NCBI GenBank assembly: GCA_963665085.2
Contig: CAXXXS010000001.1
Location: 1,736,001-1,800,000 of the forward strand
Length of the DNA: 64,000 nucleotides
Direction: 5' to 3'
Source: G963665085 sp963665085
GTDB taxonomy: Bacteria > Bacteroidota > Bacteroidia > Bacteroidales > JAAAOM01
The number at the start of each line of letters is the position of its first letter. Within the stretch, counting starts at the first letter, position 1. The position numbers were made by a program, and so were the translations under genes. This document shows positions 18,141-27,743 of the stretch, in pieces. A model generated the notes under the pieces. It saw only the letters and a list, made by a program, of their open reading frames with translations. It made no database searches and was not told the origin of the DNA.

Positions 18141-19346
18141 TTAATTCTCTTTTATCTGACTGATAAACTGTTTTGTAAATTCAACAACTTCTTTACTCTG
18201 ATCATTGTTAGGATAAAATTTAACTGCAAAACCGTCCTGAATAACATTAAGTTTCATAAGCTTAAGATGATTTTCTATCACTTTTACAGCTTCTCCACTC
18301 CACCCAAACGAACCAAATGAAGCAGCAAATTTACCTTTATCACGAATAGGATTTATCAAAGCAAACATCTTATAGATTGGCAGCAATGTATTTTGGTTGA
18401 TGGTGGGAGAGCCAACTAACATGGCATCGCAACGAGTTATTTTCTCTTCTAAATCTCCGAGTAGGATATGTTCAATATCAACCAAATCAACTTCAAAGTC
18501 ACTTTCTGAACGAATGGTATCAGCAATTGTTTCTGCAATTTTTTTTGTGTACCCGTATGCAGAAATATAAGCAACCATCACATTTGTTTTTTCATGGTTA
18601 ACTTTTGCTAAATATTGCTCTGACAATACCTTACTTTTCTCAACTATTTCTTTCCAGTGAGAACGTAAAACTGGACCATGCCCTGGGCAAATCATTGAAA
18701 TATCCAATGAGCTGATTTTTTCAATAGCCTTTAGCATAAATTTACTGTAAGGCTTAAGAATAACATCAAAATAATACTCGAAAGCATCGTTGTAGTCACC
18801 TACTTTATCATCAAATATTTCAGGATGAGAGAAATGAGCACCAAATGAGTCGCATGTAAATAATAACTTGTCCTCTTCAAGATACGTATACATAGAATCT
18901 GGCCAGTGTAAATTTGGGGCAGATATAAATCGTAATGTTTTGTTTCCTAAATCAAGTGTGTCACCTTCTTTTACATAACAATAATTAAAAGGTTCCCCTA
19001 TCATTTCAATCAGGTAACTTATTGCTTGTCTGGTACCATATACTTTAGCTTTTGGAGCAAGTTTAAGGAGATGTTTTAAGGAACCAGAATGATCAGGCTC
19101 TGTGTGATTAACTACGATATAATCAATATCTTTTGGATCTACGAGTTTAGATAATTTTTCAAGGTATTCGTCTTTAAACTTTTCCTTTACAGTTTCGACA
19201 ACAACTTTCTTTTCTGCATCGATAAAATATGAATTATAAGTTGTTCCATACTTTGTCTCCATTACAATATCAAATGTAACCAAGTCTTTATCCAATGCAC
19301 CTACCCACTTTACATCTTTTGTTAAATCTACTATTTGCTCACTCAT
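18141..19346 (-). CDS. A-type flavoprotein (flavodiiron protein, FprA/ROO-like)
   Basis: A cytoplasmic flavodiiron protein that reduces O2 to water or NO to N2O, protecting anaerobic metabolism. The 401-residue protein (start MSEQIV chosen at 19346; a longer frame adds seven residues) has a metallo-beta-lactamase-like domain with all diiron ligands: His81, Glu83, Asp85 (HTEPDH), His147, Asp166 and His223 (CPGHGP). A flavodoxin domain follows from about residue 250 (VAYISAYGYTKKIAETIA; VGSPTINQNTLLP). No rubredoxin domain is fused, so a separate rubredoxin or reductase must supply electrons. A putative promoter overlaps the terminator of the upstream gene. O2 versus NO preference cannot be read from sequence. 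Confidence 0.93.
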   Translation of the reverse strand: MSEQIVDLTKDVKWVGALDKDLVTFDIVMETKYGTTYNSYFIDAEKKVVVETVKEKFKDEYLEKLSKLVDPKDIDYIVVNHTEPDHSGSLKHLLKLAPKAKVYGTRQAISYLIEMIGEPFNYCYVKEGDTLDLGNKTLRFISAPNLHWPDSMYTYLEEDKLLFTCDSFGAHFSHPEIFDDKVGDYNDAFEYYFDVILKPYSKFMLKAIEKISSLDISMICPGHGPVLRSHWKEIVEKSKVLSEQYLAKVNHEKTNVMVAYISAYGYTKKIAETIADTIRSESDFEVDLVDIEHILLGDLEEKITRCDAMLVGSPTINQNTLLPIYKMFALINPIRDKGKFAASFGSFGWSGEAVKVIENHLKLMKLNVIQDGFAVKFYPNNDQSKEVVEFTKQFISQIKEN

Positions 19347-19364
19347 TCTTAATTGTTTTGAGCG

Positions 19365-19393
19365 CAAAAATAAAAAAAAAGCCTCTTTGTCAA
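19365..19393 (-). promoter_or_regulatory. Flavodiiron gene promoter nested in a terminator
   Basis: On the minus strand a TTG (19393-19391) in the loop and arm of the upstream terminator is followed after 18 bases by TATTTTTG (19372-19365), a perfect -7 box. The predicted leader is about 12 nt. Confidence 0.5.
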
Positions 19394-19405
19394 GAGGCTT
19401 TTTCT
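19372..19405 (-). terminator. Intrinsic terminator of the small Lys/Glu-rich gene
   Basis: GCCTCTT (19381-19387) pairs with AAGAGGC (19392-19398) around a four-base loop. On the minus strand a run of nine T follows (19380-19372). Confidence 0.85.
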
Positions 19406-19434
19406 AAGTAAGGTGTAAAATTTAAATTAAGCTT

Positions 19435-19665
19435 TTATTTTGCGCAGCCTGAAGAAGAACTTTCTTTTGCTTCTTTTTGAGCGCAACCTTCTGATTTTGT
19501 TTCTTTTGTTGCTTCTTTACTTTCAGATTTTTTCTCTTCTTTTTTCTTTGGTTTCTCGTCGTCTACAAGAACTTTATTATCTGATGCAACAGATGTTGCT
19601 TGTACTGGAATTGATATTACTGCAACAAACATTACCACTAATAAGCTTACTAATACTTTCTTCAT
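19435..19665 (-). CDS. Small exported Lys/Glu-rich protein with two Cys motifs
   Basis: A 76-residue protein of unknown function. A signal peptide (MKKVLVSLLVVMFVAVISIP, cleavage probably after VQA) is followed by a low-complexity, highly charged segment rich in Lys, Glu and Ser. It ends in two similar motifs, EGCAQKE and SSGCAK. The start at 19665 (MKK..) is preferred over the codon at 19671 because it opens the signal peptide cleanly. It has its own strong terminator, which suggests substantial expression. Metal binding or crosslinking through the two Cys is possible but speculative. Confidence 0.65.
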   Translation of the reverse strand: MKKVLVSLLVVMFVAVISIPVQATSVASDNKVLVDDEKPKKKEEKKSESKEATKETKSEGCAQKEAKESSSSGCAK

Positions 19666-19975
19666 GATCAATTTTTTTTCGATTATTACTACTTCAAAAA
19701 TACGAGGTAAATTAACAGAAAGCTGTTAATAAGATGTTAAATAATTATAAAAAGATATTTTTATCCTTTATTGATTTCTTCTCTATATTAGATGAACTCA
19801 AATTGATTTTTAGTCTACAATATCGAACTTTACTATTTAGTATTTTACAGACAAGTGATGTTACAAAATAATTAATCTTTAATGTATTCATTAAAAATGA
19901 CCTTCTAAATCCTCCTTACAGGAGGACTTTAAGAGAGCCTCTAAAACATTTAGATAAAACAAATACCGTCTGCAA
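19666..19975. other. Intergenic region with interspersed repeat copy 1
   Basis: These 310 bases between the small exported gene and mscS contain the palindromic repeat at 19898-19946 and otherwise only AT-rich sequence. Confidence 0.5.
19898..19946. repeat. Interspersed palindromic repeat, copy 1
   Basis: Begins TGACCTTCTAAATCCTCC, and its core is CCTCCTnnnAGGAGG-like. It matches the copy at 21168-21214 at most positions in the same orientation, and lies just 3' of mscS. Confidence 0.7.
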
Positions 19976-21088
19976 TTATTCTTTATTAATACCCACGTTA
20001 AGAGGTCTGTTCGGGTCACCTGCCAGGTACATTGTTTGAGTTGGAAATGCAAAGTCAATACCTTCTTCTCCAAATCTTTTAAAGATTTCAAAATTTACTT
20101 TTTCGGTGAAATCCATGTATTTCCAATAATCTGGAGGGAAATACCAGTAAATCATCATGATATTTAGAGAATCGCTGTTAAGGTCATTAAAATAAACCCG
20201 TGGTGGATATTCTTCATCCATTCCTTCATGATTATCAAGAATCTCCTTCAGAATATCAATGGCACGTTGGATTTTTTCAGGAGGAGTATCGTATGTTATT
20301 GTGATATTCGCCAGTCTCCTAATGTACGGCCGTTTCCCTATATTTTGTATGGTACGGTTAGCCAATTCGCCATTGGGGATGCTAACCAGGTGACCTTCCA
20401 ATGTTCGAATCCTTGTACTTCGCAAGCCAATATATTCAATAGGTCCATCATGGCCATCAACAACAACTCTATCGCCAATATCAAATGGTTTATCTCCGGC
20501 AAGCACAAATGAGCCAATAAAATGCCTCAACGTATCTTGAGCAGCTAAGGCTACAGCAAGACCGCCAATACCAAGTCCTGCAATCAAAGAAGTTATGGGT
20601 TTGTCGATAACAACATCAATTATTTGAACCAGTGTTAAGACAATTATAACAGCCCTTATTGTCTTACGTATTACCGGTAAAAACATCTTATTCATTTTGC
20701 TTTCTGATTTCGAAACCAATTTCTCGAACCAGATACTGGGAACATCTGCCAGGTGAAGAACAAACAATCCGATTGCTACAATTACAATAATATTTGAAAC
20801 AATTGATACAATCTCAGCCCATTTTTCATGGGGTATTTCAAGCATACTTATTCCGGAAGCAACACCCAGGCTAAACAAGACGAATGTAGCTGAACTGGCA
20901 ATGGCTTCAATAAATGAAGCATAAATTTCATTCTCAGCAATTTTATGTTTGTTTGATAATCGGAATAAAATTTTCCTTACGATTCTTGCAATAACCACTA
21001 ACAATATAATATATACAATAAAGATTGCCAGGTTTATCCAAAAATTTTCGTTTGTATAGGAATTGATAATATCGTTTAATTCTTTCAC
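19976..21088 (-). CDS. MscS-family mechanosensitive ion channel
   Basis: A 370-residue small-conductance mechanosensitive channel that releases solutes on hypo-osmotic shock. About four transmembrane segments occupy residues 15-175. The pore-lining helix and the conserved MscS block are GLGIGGLAVALAAQDTLRHFIGS near 170-195, followed by the beta domain (DIGDRVVVDGHDGPIEYIGLRSTRI) and a C-terminal alpha/beta domain ending near FPTQTMYLAGD. It is transcribed alone and flanked on both sides by copies of the same palindromic repeat. Confidence 0.92.
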   Translation of the reverse strand: MKELNDIINSYTNENFWINLAIFIVYIILLVVIARIVRKILFRLSNKHKIAENEIYASFIEAIASSATFVLFSLGVASGISMLEIPHEKWAEIVSIVSNIIVIVAIGLFVLHLADVPSIWFEKLVSKSESKMNKMFLPVIRKTIRAVIIVLTLVQIIDVVIDKPITSLIAGLGIGGLAVALAAQDTLRHFIGSFVLAGDKPFDIGDRVVVDGHDGPIEYIGLRSTRIRTLEGHLVSIPNGELANRTIQNIGKRPYIRRLANITITYDTPPEKIQRAIDILKEILDNHEGMDEEYPPRVYFNDLNSDSLNIMMIYWYFPPDYWKYMDFTEKVNFEIFKRFGEEGIDFAFPTQTMYLAGDPNRPLNVGINKE

Positions 21089-21167
21089 TGCTTTATTCTT
21101 TATGTTATTTTTTTCTTTTAACCCAACTCTTAGAGAATGTAAAAAAAAAATTGAAAAAATATTTTAA

Positions 21168-21214
21168 TGACCTCCTAAATCCTCCTCATAGGAGGACTTC
21201 AAGAAGAGTTGCTA
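21168..21214. repeat. Interspersed palindromic repeat, copy 2
   Basis: Begins TGACCTCCTAAATCCTCC and contains CCTCCT-cat-AGGAGG. Same orientation as the copy 1.27 kb away, and it lies 5' of mscS. Confidence 0.7.
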
Positions 21215-21477
21215 AACAAATTAAATTTTAATTGATACATCAAAAAGAAACAAGTCTTACTCTGAAGAGTAGCTAATAGATCTGTCATTACAAGGTCTTA
21301 AAAAAACACTCTCATAAGATGCTCATATATCTTTGTCTTCAATTAAAAATCCAAAATTATACAATTTCAAACTTATAAAACGCTTAATGTTTGAATTCTG
21401 TATTCAAAGTTTATTTATCTATATTAAAAAATCACATCTCTAAAAACCTAAATAAAATATGTGTTTGATCAAATAAA

Positions 21478-21508
21478 TTTGTTATTCCTAACATAAGTTC
21501 TATTTTCG
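21478..21508 (+). promoter_or_regulatory. Promoter of sulP gene
   Basis: TTTG (21478-21481), 19 bases, then TATTTTCG (21501-21508), one mismatch from TAnnTTTG. The leader would be about 30 nt. Confidence 0.5.
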
Positions 21509-21544
21509 CGGCTTTTTTATTTTTTAATAGAATTTATTAAGCGT

Positions 21545-23086
21545 ATGATGGAAAAATACCGGAAGGATTTATTAGGGGCAGGGATTAAACAAGAATTATT
21601 ATCGGGATTAACCGTTGCTATTGCCTTGGTGCCAGAAGCTATAGCCTTCTCATTTATTGCAGGGGTTGATCCTTTGACCGGACTATATGCAGCGTCTATC
21701 ATGGGGTTTTTCACTTCACTGCTTGGTGGAAGACCTGGAATGATCTCAGGGGCAACAGGAGCTGTTGCTGTAGTTGTTGCTGCAACTGTAAAAGAATTTG
21801 GAGAAATATATCTTTATCCAACAATAATTCTTGGCGGATTAATTCAGGCTCTGGTAGGATTTCTTCGCCTAGGAAAATTTATTCGTCTTGTGCCACACTC
21901 TGTAATGATAGGTTTTGTAAATGGATTAGCCATAGTAATATTTCTGGCTCAACTTCCTATGTTTGGAGAAAATATATCTGGTGAGCTCTCATATTACACG
22001 GGTGAAAAATTGGTGACAATGATAGGACTGGTACTTATTACCATGTCAATCATGATTTTTCTTCCACGTTTAACAAAGGCTGTTCCGTCTGCTCTTGTTG
22101 CAATATTTGTTATTGCCGGAATTTCTTTCATCCCCGGGGTAGAAACACCTACTGTACATAATTTATTACGAGGTAATTCGATGCAAGGTGGATTCCCAAC
22201 ATTATTTTTTGACTACCCTAAGGATTTCTTTTCGATGTCTACTCTTCATATAATTTTTTTACCCGCTTTAAGTGTTGCCGGAGTTGGTCTCATTGAAAGC
22301 TTGTTAACACTTACAATTATTGATGAACGAACAGATTCCAGGGGTAGTGGAAATAAAGAAAGTCTGGCCCAGGGTATTGCTAATATATTCTCCGGATTAT
22401 TTGGAAGCATGGGAGGTTGTGCAATGATTGGTCAAAGTATGATAAACATTAATTCAGGAGCTAGAGGCCGACTTTCGGGTCTTTCCGCATCCATAACACT
22501 TTTGTTGTTTGTATTAGTCTTATCGCCTATAATTGAACAAATACCTGTGGCAGCATTGGTTGGTGTCATGTTTATGGTATCATATGGTACTTTTGAATGG
22601 TCCAGTCTCAAGAATTTTAAAAAGACTCCCCGTGCCGATTTTATTGTCATGTTTATTGTTGCCTTTATCACTGTAGTATTTCACAATTTAGCATTAGCGG
22701 TTTTAATCGGAGTAGTCATTTCAACATTGTCTTTTGCATGGGAACATGCAACCGGTATTCGTGCAAGGCCCAGAATCGATGTAAATCAAATAAAACATTA
22801 CGATGTTCATGGATTACTCTTTTTTGGTTCTGCTACGGCTTTTATGGAACTCTTTGATGTAAAAAATGAACCCGATACCGTTGTCATTGATTTTGAACGA
22901 AGCCGTGTAGTTGATCAAAGTGGTGTGGAAGCCATTCGTAAGCTGGACGAAAAGTTTAAAGAAACAAAGAAGCATGTTTCATTTGTGAACCTCTCAAAAG
23001 GATGCAAAGAAATTCTGGCAAATGCCGAAATCGACATCACCATTAATCCGGATAAGAGGAAGTACATGGTGGTTTATGATGCTTAA
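21545..23086 (+). CDS. SulP-family anion transporter with STAS domain
   Basis: A 513-residue inner-membrane transporter of the SLC26/SulP family, moving sulfate, bicarbonate or another anion. The membrane part (about residues 12-400) has the typical start LLSGLTVAIALVPEAIAFSFIAG and the NBS-type motif GSMGGCAMIGQSMININSG near 295. A C-terminal STAS domain (about 415-510) includes VVIDFERSRVVDQSGVEAIRKL. Start codons at 21545 and 21548 are adjacent. It stands alone between mscS and the DUF5916 gene. The substrate is not deducible; absence of carbonic anhydrase or sulfur genes nearby gives no hint. Confidence 0.92.
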   Translation: MMEKYRKDLLGAGIKQELLSGLTVAIALVPEAIAFSFIAGVDPLTGLYAASIMGFFTSLLGGRPGMISGATGAVAVVVAATVKEFGEIYLYPTIILGGLIQALVGFLRLGKFIRLVPHSVMIGFVNGLAIVIFLAQLPMFGENISGELSYYTGEKLVTMIGLVLITMSIMIFLPRLTKAVPSALVAIFVIAGISFIPGVETPTVHNLLRGNSMQGGFPTLFFDYPKDFFSMSTLHIIFLPALSVAGVGLIESLLTLTIIDERTDSRGSGNKESLAQGIANIFSGLFGSMGGCAMIGQSMININSGARGRLSGLSASITLLLFVLVLSPIIEQIPVAALVGVMFMVSYGTFEWSSLKNFKKTPRADFIVMFIVAFITVVFHNLALAVLIGVVISTLSFAWEHATGIRARPRIDVNQIKHYDVHGLLFFGSATAFMELFDVKNEPDTVVIDFERSRVVDQSGVEAIRKLDEKFKETKKHVSFVNLSKGCKEILANAEIDITINPDKRKYMVVYDA

Positions 23087-23323
23087 GAAATTTTTATTCG
23101 TAATTAGATATCTTAAATAATACTTCTCATAAGATCAAAAAAATTGAAGCCTTTAAACAGACTTCATACTACTTTTTTGTGATAATAGGAATTCAATTTA
23201 TATTTGACTTTTTTCACTTACTATAATTTTTTAAAACTAAAAAATCTCATAAATAAACCTCCCTTTTGCAGCAATCAACTGAACCTTTCGTCTCTAAAAT
23301 GTATTATAATATAAATCTAAATA

Positions 23324-25981
23324 ATGAAATCGCTCTCTAACCTTTTCTTAATCTACATTCTTATTCTGATACCAAATAACCTTTTTGGCAAAACCTTAGA
23401 AGATTCAACAAAAATTGAGAAACGAGAATATACATCAACCAGGATCTCAACAACCCCTCCACATATAGATGGTTTATTGGATGAAGAAAGCTGGAACCAG
23501 GTAGAATGGAGTGGCAATTTTGTTCAACGAGAACCATATGAAAATGAAGCTCCTTCTCAACAGACACAATTTAAACTACTCTATGATGATGATAATATAT
23601 ATGTAGGAATACGATGCTTCGACTCAGCCCCGGATAGTATAGAGAAACGAATGAGCCGTCGCGATGGATTTGATGGCGACTGGGTTGAAATAAACATTGA
23701 CAGCTACCACGATTTACGTACAGCTTTTTCTTTTACTGTTTCTGCTTCCGGAGTTAAAGGCGATGAGGCAATTACCAATGATGATAACTGGGATGACAGT
23801 TGGGATCCTATCTGGTATGTAAAAACCAGTATCGATAATCAAGGATGGATAGCTGAAATGCGTATACCGTTATCACAATTACGATTCGGAAAACAAGAGG
23901 AATATATCTGGGGTTTGCAGATAAGCAGAAGACTTTTTAGAAAAGAAGAAATATCATGCTGGCAGTTTGTGCCACAAAACTCATCAGGATGGGTTCATGA
24001 ATTTGGGAAATTATATGGAATTAAAAATATAACTCCCAAAAAACAAAAGGATCTGACTCCTTATGTTGTTGGCCGTATTGAGAACTACAAAGAAGAAGAA
24101 GAGAATCCTTTTGCAGACGGTCAAGACTTAACCGGTACTATTGGGCTTGACGGTAAAATCGGCCTAACAAATGATCTAACTTTGGACTTTACAATTAATC
24201 CTGATTTTGGTCAGGTAGAAGCCGACCCTTCGGAAGTAAATCTCACAACGTTTGAAACAAAATTCGATGAAAAACGCCCCTTCTTCATTGAAGGGAAAAA
24301 TATTTTTGATTTCTCATTAACAGGAGGAGATGGACCTTTATCAAGCGATAATCTTTTCTATTCCAGAAGAATTGGTAAAACTCCCTCATTAACTCCAGAC
24401 ACAGAAGACGATGAATATGTTAAAACACCAAATAACACTACAATATTAGGCGCTTTTAAAATAAGCGGTAAAACAAAAAAAGGATGGTCTGTTGGTGTCC
24501 TGGAAAGTGTAACTGAAGAAGAGAAAGCTTTAATTGACAATAATGGTGTTCGCCGAAAAGAAATTATTGAGCCTTCTACAAACTATTTTATTGGAAGGCT
24601 GCAAAAAGAAATGAATAATTCGAATACCCGTATTGGTGGGATGATTACAGCAACCAATCGAAATCTTACAACTACTACCTTAAAAGATAACTTCCACCGG
24701 GCAGCATATACTGGAGGAATTGATTTTAACCATCAGTGGAAAGAACAAACTTATTATTTAAATGCGTCACTAGCATTTAGCGAAATACAAGGTTCAGAAA
24801 ATGTGATCTATGAAACACAAACTTCAGCACCTCATTTCTTCCAGAGACCAGATGCAGATCACATTGAAGCCGACTCTACCCTCACAAGCTTATCCGGTTT
24901 TGCCGGCAATTTACAAATTGGTCGTGCAGGCAATAGTAAATGGATGTATACTTTTTGGGTTACCTGGCGATCCCCTGGATTCAACACCAACGATGTTGGA
25001 TATGTAAGAAGAAATGATGAGATTCAACAAGTTGCCTGGGTAGGATTCTACCAGGGCGAACCATTTAGTATTTTCCGAAGTTTCAGGCTAAACATTAATC
25101 AATGGTCTGGCTTTACTTTTGGTTCGGAAACCCGTTATTACGGAGGAAATTTTAGCGCAAACTGGATGTTTAACAACTTTTACCGAATGGGTGGAGGTTA
25201 CTCAAGAGAAGGAAAATCTATTTCCACATCGACATTACGCGGGGGACCATCGCTTTTATATGACGGAAACAACAGCATCTGGACATTCCTCAGTTCTGAT
25301 CAAAGAAAGAAACTTCACTTTTTCGCACAATACTCAAATAGTTTCTATGATAAAAAGACAGCACAATCACAGAATTTTTATTTCGGTGCTTCCTTGCAAT
25401 TATCAGATGCATTCAATCTATCTCTCTACCCTGGTATTTATTTGGAGAATGACAAAATTGCCTATGTAGAAACCTTAGATGATCTCGAAGAAATTCGGTA
25501 TATACGGGGTAGCATTGAACAGACCCAAACCTATATGACGATTCGTTTCAATTATAACATAACGCCAGATTTTACAATCCAATATTATGGGATGCCATTT
25601 CTCTCTGCCAGAAAATACGATGATTTTAAATATATTAACGATTCAAAGGCACAAGACTTCAATCAACGTTATATAGCATATAACAATAGTCAAATCTCTT
25701 ATAATGTTTCAGAAAATATTTACGAAGTTGATGAAGATCTTAACTCAGTAATTGATTATTCTTTTGATAATCCCAATACGAACTATTTTGATTTCAATTC
25801 AAACCTTGTTGTTCGTTGGGAGTATATGCCTGGTTCCGCATTGTATCTTGTCTGGACGCAAAGTAGAAACAATTATAATTCTCTGGGAGAGTTTAATCTC
25901 TGGGACGATACCCAATCACTTTTCAAAAGCTTTCCTCAAAATGTTTTTCTTATAAAACTATCATATCGATTTGGATTGTAA
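23324..25981 (+). CDS. DUF5916 protein with CBM9-like N-terminal domain
   Basis: An 885-residue exported protein. A signal peptide (about 1-22, ending FGK) precedes a carbohydrate-binding family 9-like beta-sandwich (about 40-215: IDGLLDEESWNQVEWSGNF, LLYDDDNIYVGIRCFD, AEMRIPLSQLRFG). The rest is the DUF5916 domain, with GQVEADPSEVNLT and EKRPFFIEGKNIFDF and then aromatic-rich strands ending in RFGL. The strand pattern and terminal aromatic/hydrophobic residues suggest an outer-membrane beta-barrel. The family is common in Bacteroidota and its function is not established. It stands alone. Confidence 0.88.
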   Translation: MKSLSNLFLIYILILIPNNLFGKTLEDSTKIEKREYTSTRISTTPPHIDGLLDEESWNQVEWSGNFVQREPYENEAPSQQTQFKLLYDDDNIYVGIRCFDSAPDSIEKRMSRRDGFDGDWVEINIDSYHDLRTAFSFTVSASGVKGDEAITNDDNWDDSWDPIWYVKTSIDNQGWIAEMRIPLSQLRFGKQEEYIWGLQISRRLFRKEEISCWQFVPQNSSGWVHEFGKLYGIKNITPKKQKDLTPYVVGRIENYKEEEENPFADGQDLTGTIGLDGKIGLTNDLTLDFTINPDFGQVEADPSEVNLTTFETKFDEKRPFFIEGKNIFDFSLTGGDGPLSSDNLFYSRRIGKTPSLTPDTEDDEYVKTPNNTTILGAFKISGKTKKGWSVGVLESVTEEEKALIDNNGVRRKEIIEPSTNYFIGRLQKEMNNSNTRIGGMITATNRNLTTTTLKDNFHRAAYTGGIDFNHQWKEQTYYLNASLAFSEIQGSENVIYETQTSAPHFFQRPDADHIEADSTLTSLSGFAGNLQIGRAGNSKWMYTFWVTWRSPGFNTNDVGYVRRNDEIQQVAWVGFYQGEPFSIFRSFRLNINQWSGFTFGSETRYYGGNFSANWMFNNFYRMGGGYSREGKSISTSTLRGGPSLLYDGNNSIWTFLSSDQRKKLHFFAQYSNSFYDKKTAQSQNFYFGASLQLSDAFNLSLYPGIYLENDKIAYVETLDDLEEIRYIRGSIEQTQTYMTIRFNYNITPDFTIQYYGMPFLSARKYDDFKYINDSKAQDFNQRYIAYNNSQISYNVSENIYEVDEDLNSVIDYSFDNPNTNYFDFNSNLVVRWEYMPGSALYLVWTQSRNNYNSLGEFNLWDDTQSLFKSFPQNVFLIKLSYRFGL

Positions 25982-26297
25982 GATGATATTAAGTGTGAAA
26001 TTCGACTGAAAACATAAAACTCATCGCAAAGCTTTGATAAGCTGTATGAAAAAAGATGAATTTTGTTGTTTCTTAACATGAGCACTGATTGATAATCAAA
26101 AGATAGCAACAATTTTAAATACACTTCTATGAAAGAATGGAATCAGACTATATACTTTTCCTTTTTTTAATCATCTGTTTCATATTTTCATTCGAAAAAA
26201 TATTAGCATTTTTGTGGATTTTTAAGTGAGTACGCGCTCATGTATACAAGATGATTAGTAAAAAACGATACGTAAAAAAAGTGTAGCACTAAAAGAT
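25982..26297. other. Intergenic region without visible gene
   Basis: These 316 bases are AT-rich. I see only a poor promoter-like stretch (ATTTTTG near 26211) ahead of the serine deaminase gene and no terminator of note. Confidence 0.4.
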
Positions 26298-27716
26298 ATG
26301 GAATCAATAAGCATATTTGAAATAATAAAAATTGGGATAGGTCCTTCTAGTTCGCATACTGTTGGACCTTGGCGTGCAGGTAGGTTATTCTTAAATTATT
26401 TAAAAACAAATGATAAGCTAGGAGAAATAAGTGAGATTAAAACTTATTTATTTGGCTCATTAGCAAAAACTGGATTAGGCCATGGTACTGATATTGCAAT
26501 AATGTTAGGACTTTCTAATGAAGATTTTATTACAATTGATACAGATACAATATTTGAAAAAATAAAAACCATTAAACAAAATAGATTAATCAGTATTTCA
26601 GAGAATCTTAAAATTCCGTTTATTTACGAAAAGCACATCATTTTTGAGTTTAACAAAACCCTAGATTATCATCCTAACGGAATGCGATTTAATGCAATTT
26701 TAAAAGACGGGACTACTATCTCAAAAGAATATTTTTCAGTTGGTGGAGGATTTGTAGTAAGTCATGATTCTGAGCATGTGGCTAAAAATCCCATAAATAC
26801 GAAGTATCCCTGTCATACAGCTCACGATATATTAAAAAATTGCGAGAAACTAAATCTAAAGATTTCTGAACTCATAATGCTTAATGAGACAGCATGGCGT
26901 ACAGAAGCTGAAATTCGAAAGCAAGCGCTAAATATTTGGAGTGAAATAAAGAAATGTGTTTTTAGGGGAGTAAATAAAATGGGTGTTTTACCTGGTGGGT
27001 TAAACGTAAGAAGAAGGGCATCTGAATTAAATAACCAGTTATTACATGGTCAGAAATTTACTGACGTTGATAGTTGGCTTGATGCTATAAAACAAGGGGC
27101 TCAGGATTTCGCAACAGTTAGTAAATGGGTTAGTGTATTCGCTCTGGCAGCAAATGAAGAAAATGCTTCTTTTGGAAGAATTATTACTGCCCCTACCAAT
27201 GGTTCTTCGGGTGTTATACCTGCAGTACTCATGTATGCATATTGTTTTACTCCTTATTTTGGAGATGATGAGATAGTAAAATTTATTCTAACTGCAGGGG
27301 AAATTGGCACATTTTATAAGAAAGGTGCTACTATCTCAGCTGCCATGGGGGGGTGTCAAGCAGAAATTGGTGTTTCTAGTTCCATGGCTGCAGCAGGTCT
27401 TACGGAAGCTCTTAGAGGAAGAAAAGAACAAGTTTTACAAGCAGCAGAAATAGCAATGGAACATCATTTAGGCCTAACGTGCGATCCGATAAAAGGACTG
27501 GTGCAAATACCTTGTATTGAGAGAAACACGATGGGGGCCATTAAAGCTATTACCGCTTCTAATATTGCATTAGAAAGTGACTCATCTGCTGCGCGATTAA
27601 GTTTGGATGATGTAATTAAAACTATGTGGGAAACCGCTTTAGATATGAAATCAAAGTACAAGGAAACATCTGAAGGTGGATTAGCAAAAATTCCTGTTAA
27701 TATTTCAGAATGTTAA
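26298..27716 (+). CDS. sdaA: L-serine ammonia-lyase (iron-sulfur L-serine deaminase)
   Basis: Converts L-serine to pyruvate and ammonia using a [4Fe-4S] cluster. The 472-residue single-chain form joins the beta-type N-terminal domain (IGIGPSSSHTVGPWRAG at about 12-28) and the catalytic alpha-type domain (APTNGSSGVIPAVL near 295). Cluster cysteines are visible at Cys353 (GGCQAEIG), Cys395 (LTCDPIKG) and Cys406 (IPCIERN). It converges with the DUF3237 gene 27 bases away. The oxygen-labile cluster fits a facultative or anaerobic life. Confidence 0.95.
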   Translation: MESISIFEIIKIGIGPSSSHTVGPWRAGRLFLNYLKTNDKLGEISEIKTYLFGSLAKTGLGHGTDIAIMLGLSNEDFITIDTDTIFEKIKTIKQNRLISISENLKIPFIYEKHIIFEFNKTLDYHPNGMRFNAILKDGTTISKEYFSVGGGFVVSHDSEHVAKNPINTKYPCHTAHDILKNCEKLNLKISELIMLNETAWRTEAEIRKQALNIWSEIKKCVFRGVNKMGVLPGGLNVRRRASELNNQLLHGQKFTDVDSWLDAIKQGAQDFATVSKWVSVFALAANEENASFGRIITAPTNGSSGVIPAVLMYAYCFTPYFGDDEIVKFILTAGEIGTFYKKGATISAAMGGCQAEIGVSSSMAAAGLTEALRGRKEQVLQAAEIAMEHHLGLTCDPIKGLVQIPCIERNTMGAIKAITASNIALESDSSAARLSLDDVIKTMWETALDMKSKYKETSEGGLAKIPVNISEC

Positions 27717-27743
27717 TCCTTGTTTGTAAGAATTTTGTATTTT

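Larger units (their letters stand above)
21089..21544. other. Divergent intergenic region mscS / sulP
   Basis: These 456 AT-rich bases contain repeat copy 2 (21168-21214) and the sulP promoter (21478-21508). No further gene is supported. Confidence 0.5.
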
